Below, one piece after another: positions 21,301 through 25,599 of a DNA stretch of 25,599 bases. The notes beneath the pieces are model-generated. The model was not told the origin of the DNA. It saw only the letters and a program-made list of their open reading frames with translations, and did not search any database. Source of the DNA: a virus; the IMG/VR virus record IMGVR_UViG_3300031521_000330, positions 1 through 25,599 of that record; one strand, given 5' to 3'. Position 1 is the stretch's first letter; each line of letters opens with the position of its first letter. The position numbers and the translations under genes are program-made.

Positions 21301-21824
21301 GAAGGAGAAGAGACAGTATTTAGTTTAATTCTAAATAATATAAGTTAAGTTGTTAATACTTAGGAAGTTATAACTTTATAGGAATTAATTAGTTAAATAG
21401 TTGATTAATAGATAGTTATACTATTGTTATTTAGACTCATTCTAAATTATGTGAGCTAAGTGCTTGATTATCAACTCCCCCAACATATAATAACTATCCC
21501 TCTTAAAGTAATTATAATATCATTAAAAAATATTTAACTAAATTTAAACATATTAAAAACATTAATATATATGAAATAACTAAAACATAAAAGCTTTATT
21601 TGTTTTTAGCTGAATATAATATAGACATATTGTATTAAAAACAATAATTATGTATAGGAACTGTAATTAATTACAAGAAGTAATACGTACATAAGGATAA
21701 ATAAGGAGGATTGTCATAATTGTAATATTAAAAAGTGACAGTAATTTAATATTATAATTCCAATATATTATACTTCTAATATATTAAATGACACTTTAAA
21801 ATTTAAAAAATAAATACATTGTTT
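21301..21824 (+). other. Gene-free segment with further hairpins and a possible pseudoknot
   Basis: No gene is seen in ~520 bases. Hairpin TATTTAG/CTAAATA lies at 21317-21337. AGTTGAT (21399-21405) pairs with ATCAACT (21470-21476), and GATAGTTAT (21411-21419) pairs with ATAACTATC (21490-21498). These two stems cross, as in a pseudoknot. Nested inside is TTAG-A-CTCA (21431-21439) with TGAGCTAA (21452-21459). Just before the next gene, AAAGTG...TTTAATAT (21732-21752) pairs with ATATTAAA...CACTTT (21781-21797), a leader hairpin that could control its translation. The strand is assumed from the genes on either side. Confidence 0.5.
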
Positions 21825-22343
21825 ATGTATACAACATATAATTATTATGATAACACCAAAACAATCTTTAAAGGTTGTAAAACTCCTAAAAGAAATGCTG
21901 ATTATATTTCATATTCAAGTAGGCAAAAAGACATTGTAATTCCATTTAATGAGATACAAAAGTACTTACTAAAGTTACAAGATCCTAAAACTAAAGAAAC
22001 ATATTATACTTTAAATACTAAAGGAATATACTATGTTGAAAGTAAATATGGCAATACTGAAGAGTTTACCAGAAAAATACATTTAAATAAAACTAAATCT
22101 TACTGCACAATAGCAGGATTTCCAATATCTTCTAAATATTGGCATGGTAAAAATAGCAAAGGATCCTTTATTATAAGACAAAGTAATCATTGGTCTTATA
22201 TTACAAATTTTAATGGTGATTATGAATATGGTTGTGGTAAAGTAGCTTCATGTTTTTGGACATTAAAAACAAACAACAATGAAGACACCACTAACACAGG
22301 AAAAAGTTATTTACAATCTTTCAAACCAAATAATAAAATATAA
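21825..22343 (+). CDS. 172-aa early protein, unknown
   Basis: A 172-aa protein rich in Tyr, Lys, Asn and Thr reads MYTTYNYYDNTKTIFKG, then IVIPFNEIQKYLLKLQDP, KTYCTIAGFPISSKYWHGK-like and SNHWSYITNFNGDYEYGCGK. No family is recognised. The C-terminal ~25 residues are polar and probably disordered. I choose the ATG at 21825. An in-frame TTG at 21819 adds two residues but has no better context. A long leader hairpin (21732-21797) ends 27 bases before the start. The following membrane-protein gene begins 3 bases after the stop, so the two are likely co-expressed. Confidence 0.65.
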   Translation: MYTTYNYYDNTKTIFKGCKTPKRNADYISYSSRQKDIVIPFNEIQKYLLKLQDPKTKETYYTLNTKGIYYVESKYGNTEEFTRKIHLNKTKSYCTIAGFPISSKYWHGKNSKGSFIIRQSNHWSYITNFNGDYEYGCGKVASCFWTLKTNNNEDTTNTGKSYLQSFKPNNKI

Positions 22344-22346
22344 TAT

Positions 22347-22535
22347 ATGAAACTAATCAAACATTTAAAACATTTATCAGGAGAAATATGTATTATACTA
22401 GGTATAATATTCTCTTTTAATCCAATAAATAGTAATATAAGTACATATTTATGTGTTTTATTTCTAACAATTGGATTAATTTTACTATTTTTACAAGATT
22501 ATCTATGGTACAATAAAAACAAAGATAATCTTTAA
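22347..22535 (+). CDS. Small two-span membrane protein, unknown
   Basis: A 62-aa protein has two hydrophobic segments (about 12-25, EICIILGIIFSFNP, and about 33-51, TYLCVLFLTIGLILLFLQD) and a basic C-terminus (WYNKNKDNL). A small double-span membrane protein of an early phage region could modify the host inner membrane or exclude other phages. No family is recognised. It is tightly linked to the preceding 172-aa gene and followed 7 bases later by the tRNA gene. Confidence 0.65.
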   Translation: MKLIKHLKHLSGEICIILGIIFSFNPINSNISTYLCVLFLTIGLILLFLQDYLWYNKNKDNL

Positions 22536-22542
22536 TTAAAAT

Positions 22543-22627
22543 GCCTTAGTGGTGGAATGGTAGACACAAAGGACTTAAAATCCTTCAGTCAGAAATGGCT
22601 GTGCAGGTTCAACTCCTGTCTAAGGTA
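22543..22627 (+). tRNA. tRNA-Leu (anticodon UAA)
   Basis: This 85-nt class II tRNA has acceptor arm GCCTTAG with CTAAGGT (first pair G-U) and discriminator A at 22627, D-arm region GTGGTGGAATGGTAGAC, and anticodon stem AAGGA/TCCTT with loop CTTAAAA, giving UAA (22576-22578). A long variable arm (CAGTCAGAAATGGCTG) and T-arm CAGG-TTCAACT-CCTG complete it. The long variable arm and UAA anticodon identify leucine. CCA is not encoded. It reads UUA, a very frequent codon in this A/T-rich genome, and so probably boosts phage translation. Confidence 0.95.
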
Positions 22628-22678
22628 CAAACTTTTGCTTTTATTATTTTTTGCAACTTGTTAAGCTTATTGTTGGCT

Positions 22679-22698
22679 TAATGTAAACAAAAATAAAC
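22679..22698 (-). repeat. 20-nt inverted repeat, right copy
   Basis: TAATGTAAACAAAAATAAAC is the exact reverse complement of 20345-20364. It lies 52 bases past the tRNA, after a short stem TTAAGC/GCTTAA (22660-22680 region), and 38 bases before the next start codon. As an A-rich stretch it could also serve as part of a transcript leader. Confidence 0.5.
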
Positions 22699-22735
22699 CT
22701 TAACCCTATGGTCTTAATTAATAAAAAACACTATT

Positions 22736-22966
22736 ATGCTTTCAATTTGTATGTTTTATTTTAAAATCACAAGTAATGATGGTTCAGGTAGAGAATATGA
22801 AGGTTTTATAGAAACTAAATATAGTATTATAAATCCACAAGCTCATTTATGTGATCCTTTATTACCTTGTTGTATTGATTTTCCGTCTTTTAATCACCCT
22901 GATTATACTAAAGAAGGATATTATGTTGAAATACCAATAGATGATATTTCAAAATACAAAATTTAA
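22736..22966 (+). CDS. Small Cys-containing early protein, unknown
   Basis: A 76-aa protein reads FKITSNDGSGREYEGFIETK, then a cysteine-rich centre (HLCDPLLPCCIDFPSF, with three Cys) and YYVEIPIDDISKYKI at the end. No family is recognised. A second in-frame ATG at 22751 would give a 71-aa form starting MFYFKIT, which looks like a natural beta-strand beginning and may be the true start. The first ATG has the A-rich leader AATAAAAAACACTATT. It follows the tRNA and the inverted repeat. Confidence 0.6.
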   Translation: MLSICMFYFKITSNDGSGREYEGFIETKYSIINPQAHLCDPLLPCCIDFPSFNHPDYTKEGYYVEIPIDDISKYKI

Positions 22967-23042
22967 AACACTAAGTTATAAGTTATTGGTTTAACTTATA
23001 ACTACTAATCAACAAATAATTATTAATTTAAAAACAAATATT

Positions 23043-23717
23043 ATGTTTAAAAATTGTAGAGTTGTTATGCTTCCAACTAATCAAGAAAGCAATTTATTAC
23101 TTGATTATGAAAATTTAATGCATATTGCTAAAGCAAAATTAGCATGCCATAGACTTTATTATAAATATCAACATCTTTATATTATTTCAAATGAAGAAAT
23201 TAAAGACAATGATTGGTATTTAGATTTTAGAATTGCAACTCACCCCATTGTGAGTAATTCACCAATGCATGTTTTAAAAGTAGATTATTACAAAAAAATT
23301 ATTGCTACTACTGATACTTCACTTTCTATTATCAATCATAGTAATGGTACTTGGAAAAATTTACCTACGCCTTCACAATCTTTTATTGAAAAATATGTTG
23401 AACAATATAATAAAAGCAATAAAGGTAATAAAATTACTGATGTTAGAATTGAATATGTTGATAATGGTGAAGAAGATTGGAGTGGTGATAATATTACTGG
23501 ACTACCCGTTTGGATTGAATGTCTTGAACCAGTAGTTAAAAATGATAGTACTATTGTTATTAAGAAAGTTAAAGATTCTTTTGTTAAAGATGATTTACCT
23601 ATTGATATTATTGAAAGTATGATTGCTTATTGTGAAAAAAATCAAATTTATGATAAACTTGCTAACCACGGTGATTTTTATTACAAAGCCAAACAATGGT
23701 TGAGTAGTATACAATAA
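23043..23717 (+). CDS. 224-aa early protein of a Bacteroidota-phage family, function unknown
   Basis: A 224-aa protein contains HLYIISNEEIKDNDWYLD (about 46-63), a segment VDYYKKIIATTDTSL, then LPTPSQSFIEKYVEQYN and ITDVRIEYVD. This ordered set ('ISNEEIK..DW', 'KKIIATTD', 'LP.PSQSFIEKY') is familiar from hypothetical proteins of Bacteroidota phages and prophages, but no function is known to me. The C-terminal part is helical (DIIESMIAYCEKNQIYDKLA). It stands alone between gaps of 76 and 57 bases. Codon choice seems more regular than in its neighbours. Confidence 0.7.
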   Translation: MFKNCRVVMLPTNQESNLLLDYENLMHIAKAKLACHRLYYKYQHLYIISNEEIKDNDWYLDFRIATHPIVSNSPMHVLKVDYYKKIIATTDTSLSIINHSNGTWKNLPTPSQSFIEKYVEQYNKSNKGNKITDVRIEYVDNGEEDWSGDNITGLPVWIECLEPVVKNDSTIVIKKVKDSFVKDDLPIDIIESMIAYCEKNQIYDKLANHGDFYYKAKQWLSSIQ

Positions 23718-23774
23718 TTTACAACTTATACTAGTAATCATTAATTTGATTACTAGTATTTAAATTTTATAAAT

Positions 23775-24017
23775 ATGAAACATGATAAATCTAATTCTTT
23801 TAAATTTAATATTTCACCTCATTATTGGTTAGATTATTCTAAATTTAAAGCAGTTATTAATTATAAACGATTAGTTATTGAAGAAGACATTAAAACTTTA
23901 TATCAACAAGAATTAGATTATAAAGAACAATGTGATAAAGTATCTAAACTTAAAGCTAAACAATCATTTATTAGAAATAAAAAGAAACGTAAATCTAAAA
24001 CTAAACATCATGACTGA
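23775..24017 (+). CDS. 80-aa Lys-rich protein, unknown
   Basis: An 80-aa protein has an N-terminal part NSFKFNISPHYWLDYSKFK, a helical middle (VIEEDIKTLYQQELDYKEQ) and a very basic C-terminus (RNKKKRKSKTKHH). The C-terminal charge suggests nucleic-acid or membrane-surface contact. Its stop overlaps the start of the next membrane-protein gene by 8 bases, so translation is coupled. No family is recognised. Confidence 0.65.
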   Translation: MKHDKSNSFKFNISPHYWLDYSKFKAVINYKRLVIEEDIKTLYQQELDYKEQCDKVSKLKAKQSFIRNKKKRKSKTKHHD

Positions 24018-24246
24018 TAAAAACTTTTTACAGTTATTTATTTTTCTAACTACTACAATAGTAATAGCTGTGTTTTCTGGTCTTGTGTGTAATATTACAC
24101 ATATATCTCCTATTTTAATATTTACAGTTGCTATATTTATAGATATAGCAATATATGTAATTATACTATTATTATCAGATATAATATGGAAACTACATAA
24201 TACATTTGATGAATTTGGAAATTTTAATTTGTTATCTAAAAACTAA
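24010..24246 (+). CDS. Small two-span membrane protein, unknown
   Basis: A 78-aa protein starts at ATG 24010 (MTDKNFLQLFIFL), inside the end of the preceding gene. The frame is open further upstream from 23932, but those residues only shadow the Lys-rich gene. Two hydrophobic segments (about 6-27 and about 32-53, with VAIFIDIAIYVIILLLSDII) are followed by a short polar tail. It is the first of two adjacent membrane proteins of similar layout, with the next gene 5 bases on. Confidence 0.65.
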   Translation: MTDKNFLQLFIFLTTTIVIAVFSGLVCNITHISPILIFTVAIFIDIAIYVIILLLSDIIWKLHNTFDEFGNFNLLSKN

Positions 24247-24251
24247 ACATT

Positions 24252-24443
24252 ATGAAAAATTTAATAAGATCTTTATTATATTCTATGTTTTTATTATTAC
24301 AAGTGATAATTATTACTTATATTTATGAATTTTTCAAAGTAGATACTATTATAATAGTTCTAATTGATATAGATATAATTGTTATATATATAGCTTTATT
24401 AGTAATATGGGAAAAAATACAAACTTTTTTAAATAAAAAATAA
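24252..24443 (+). CDS. Small two-span membrane protein, unknown
   Basis: A 63-aa protein has membrane segments at about 8-28 (LLYSMFLLLQVIIITYIYEF) and about 32-53 (IIIVLIDIDIIVIYIALLVI) and a basic end (FLNKK). The layout, two spans ending in a TW/IW-containing turn, is like that of the preceding gene, so the pair may have arisen by duplication or work together in the membrane. Its start is preceded by AAACATT, the same short leader as its two neighbours. Confidence 0.65.
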   Translation: MKNLIRSLLYSMFLLLQVIIITYIYEFFKVDTIIIVLIDIDIIVIYIALLVIWEKIQTFLNKK

Positions 24444-24448
24444 ACATT

Positions 24449-24646
24449 ATGAACATATTAACAGCATCATCAGATTCTTACAAAAGTAAAGTATTAGTAT
24501 CTTTACATAAAATAAATCAAAAGTCTAAAAGACCTAGATTTAAAGTTAAAAAAAATATTAATTCTTTAGAAGCTTTTGAAGACAACTTAAAAAAAGACAT
24601 TGCTCAATTTAGAGTTAAAAATAATAAAAAAGTAATATTTAATTAA
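24449..24646 (+). CDS. 65-aa basic protein, unknown
   Basis: A 65-aa Lys/Ser-rich protein (LTASSDSYKSKVLVSLHKIN, then KSKRPRFKVKKNINSLEAF and KDIAQFRVKNNKK) has no recognised motif. High basic charge points to nucleic-acid binding. It is the last of four closely spaced genes (23775-24646) and is followed by a hairpin-rich non-coding segment. Confidence 0.6.
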   Translation: MNILTASSDSYKSKVLVSLHKINQKSKRPRFKVKKNINSLEAFEDNLKKDIAQFRVKNNKKVIFN

Positions 24647-24983
24647 ATTACCGCAGTTCTAATGCATTGTGAATGAGTAGGTACATTCTGTAATTGTAAT
24701 TAAATATTATAAAAACTTTAATTAATCCTTTGTTTTTTATCTACTGAAGAATTAGTTAAAGTTTTTAAAAACTCTCTATGTTAGTAATAACTACGTGGAA
24801 TAAACTATAGTGAGTCTATAGATAGAGAGTATTCATAGGTACATTTTTCATATTAATGGTTAACGTATAATTCTAACATCATATCTGTGAAGAAATAAGA
24901 TGTAGAGATAATGATAGTAACAAATAAGGCTATTGAATTGAGGTAAAAAACATCCCTCATATTTTAATTAAAAGTATAAAAAA
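24647..24983. other. Second gene-free hairpin array
   Basis: No gene is seen in ~340 bases. A 16-position stem pairs AAAAACTTTAATTAAT (24711-24726) with 24751-24766. Five bases later ACTCTCTAT (24771-24779) pairs with ATAGAGAGT (24822-24830). It encloses GTTA/TAAC (24780-24791) and CTATAG/CTATAG (24805-24821), that is, a three-way junction. Weaker stems follow (ACATC/GATGT around 24876-24902; TGAGG/CCTCA around 24939-24959). The style matches the array at 21131-21300. Confidence 0.55.
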
Positions 24984-25183
24984 ATGATAAAAAAGATCTA
25001 TACATATTTAAACCAAGACTGAATATTTGGAAATCAAGTAGAAAAGGTAAAAGTTTTATATATCCTCTAGATACTATTTATTGGAAAAAAGAAGGCATAT
25101 TTAATGATGGTTTATTTATTTTTTTGCAATTACATTACTTTGCTTTACATATCAAATTAACTTTTTGGAAATTAAAAATTTAA
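24984..25183 (+). CDS. 66-aa protein readable by -1 frameshift at A-AAA-AAG
   Basis: The ATG at 24984 opens MIKK and then hits TGA at 25020 in frame 0. The heptamer A-AAA-AAG at 24989-24995 is in the correct phase (ATA AAA AAG) for a -1 ribosomal shift. Resuming at GAT 24995 gives 62 more coding-like codons to TAA 25181-25183, with DLYIFKPRLNIWKSSRKGK, then YPLDTIYWKKEGIFNDG and FLQLHYFALHIKLTFWK. The -1 frame has no ATG of its own and is closed upstream by TAA. Programmed frameshifting, polymerase slippage on the A-run, a true one-base deletion or a homopolymer sequencing error would all give this picture. The product is an aromatic, basic, possibly membrane-touching small protein. Confidence 0.5.
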
Positions 25184-25198
25184 AAACAAAAAAATAAA

Positions 25199-25288
25199 AT
25201 GGAACAAACAATCTTTTACATTGGGGCAGCACTAGCTCCATCTCTAGCTTTTTTACTTACATTATTATTTACTAAAAAATCTAAATAA
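25199..25288 (+). CDS. 29-aa single-span membrane peptide
   Basis: A 29-residue frame, MEQTIFYIGAALAPSLAFLL followed by TLLFTKKSK, has one hydrophobic helix and a Lys-rich cytoplasmic end. It has an A-rich leader, and its stop overlaps the next start by one base (TAATG), which supports its being translated. No family is recognised. Tiny membrane peptides like this often regulate or partner a neighbouring membrane protein. Confidence 0.55.
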   Translation: MEQTIFYIGAALAPSLAFLLTLLFTKKSK

Positions 25289-25521
25289 TGCTTAAAAGTA
25301 AAAAGAATAAATTAAGTAATAAAATATATAGATTATCAGGACTATCATGTGTGGTAGTCTTGTTATTTTTAATATTAGGTACAATAGGTTATATATTAAA
25401 TATATATAAAATGTGTAAATGTAATTTTAATCCTATAGGTAAAGCAGAAGTACTTTATACAGTAGGCACATTCACAGGTACTGGAAGTGTAATAGGATGG
25501 TTTGATATTAAAGATAATTAA
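25288..25521 (+). CDS. 77-aa membrane protein, unknown
   Basis: A 77-aa protein has a basic N-terminus (MLKSKKNKLSNKIYRLSG) and one clear membrane span (about 19-40, LSCVVVLLFLILGTIGYIL). A KMCKCNF segment with two Cys follows, then a second moderately hydrophobic stretch (VLYTVGTFTGTGSVIGWF). It is coupled by one-base overlap to the 29-aa membrane peptide before it. No family is recognised. Confidence 0.6.
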   Translation: MLKSKKNKLSNKIYRLSGLSCVVVLLFLILGTIGYILNIYKMCKCNFNPIGKAEVLYTVGTFTGTGSVIGWFDIKDN

Positions 25522-25526
25522 TTATT

Positions 25527-25599
25527 ATGTATAAAACTATGAATATAGAAGATATAAAAATAGGTATGAAAGTAGTACCTATTGATAAAACTTGTGGAA
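25527..25599 (+). CDS. Start of a small phage protein, cut by the window edge
   Basis: The frame opens at ATG 25527 (MYKTMNIEDIKIGMKVVP...) or, more likely, at the in-frame ATG 25539, giving MNIEDIKIGMKVVPIDKTCG. A start like 'IKIGMKVVPI.KT' is common to small phage proteins of Bacteroidota that I know only as hypothetical. The rest lies outside the window. Confidence 0.6.
   Translation, partial: MYKTMNIEDIKIGMKVVPIDKTCG

Noticed and set aside
20252-21824. CRISPR-like repeat array
   Set aside because: The repeats are inverted, of different sequence and spacing, and no constant direct repeat with unique spacers is present.
23932-24009. Upstream extension of the membrane protein starting at 24010
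   Set aside because: The added residues only translate the overlapping Lys-rich gene in another frame; the ATG at 24010 is in the coupled ATGA-type position.

Overview
This window is a stretch of a tailed-phage genome that belongs, with good confidence, to the crAss-like phages (order Crassvirales). The leftmost gene is a crAss-type HK97-fold major capsid protein. It is followed upstream, on the same strand, by a scaffold-like protein, a lysis cassette, tail/fibre proteins, a crAss-type portal and a large terminase (TerL). The sequence is very AT-rich and uses standard stop codons. Most genes lack a Shine-Dalgarno sequence and have A/T-rich leaders. Several promoters fit the Bacteroidota primary-sigma consensus (TTTG, 19-20 nt, TAnnTTTG). 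The host is therefore inferred to be a Bacteroidota bacterium, probably a gut one.

Layout. (1) Positions 1-19173, minus strand: the late/virion arm. Read in transcription order it holds a DUF559-type nuclease, very small proteins (one gene looks broken), a HExxH protein, a Dps/ferritin-like protein, a zinc ribbon, a block of tightly packed packaging-associated small proteins, TerL, portal, tail-collar protein, two related fibre proteins, holin, GH108-type endolysin, signal-peptide and spanin-like proteins, scaffold and major capsid (cut by the window edge). Promoters lie before the 46-aa gene (18200-18231), the Dps-like gene (17217-17247), the portal (10492-10523) and scaffold/capsid (1831-1862). 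(2) Positions 19174-19912: the divergent spacer. It holds a candidate ~300-nt structured RNA on the minus strand with its own consensus promoter and intrinsic terminator, and nearer the plus-strand genes a GC-rich hairpin, a polypyrimidine tract and three TTTTAACACT repeats. (3) Positions 19913-25599, plus strand: many short, mostly unrecognised genes, including a well-expressed-looking 95-aa protein with a strong terminator, a tiny lipoprotein and several small membrane proteins, plus one tRNA-Leu(UAA). These are separated by unusually long non-coding segments packed with back-to-back hairpins. This looks like an early, host-takeover arm.

Most notable points. TerL is interrupted exactly in its ATPase P-loop by a 349-residue intein. 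The intein begins with Ala and carries the Trp-Cys-Thr signature of the rare class 3 splicing mechanism plus an intact LAGLIDADG endonuclease. The ~300-nt RNA in the divergent spacer and the hairpin arrays of the early arm are unexplained by any gene. A small gene near 25 kb is readable only if ribosomes make a -1 shift at a canonical A-AAA-AAG slippery site just after its start codon. All names rest on reading motifs by eye; no database search was possible.
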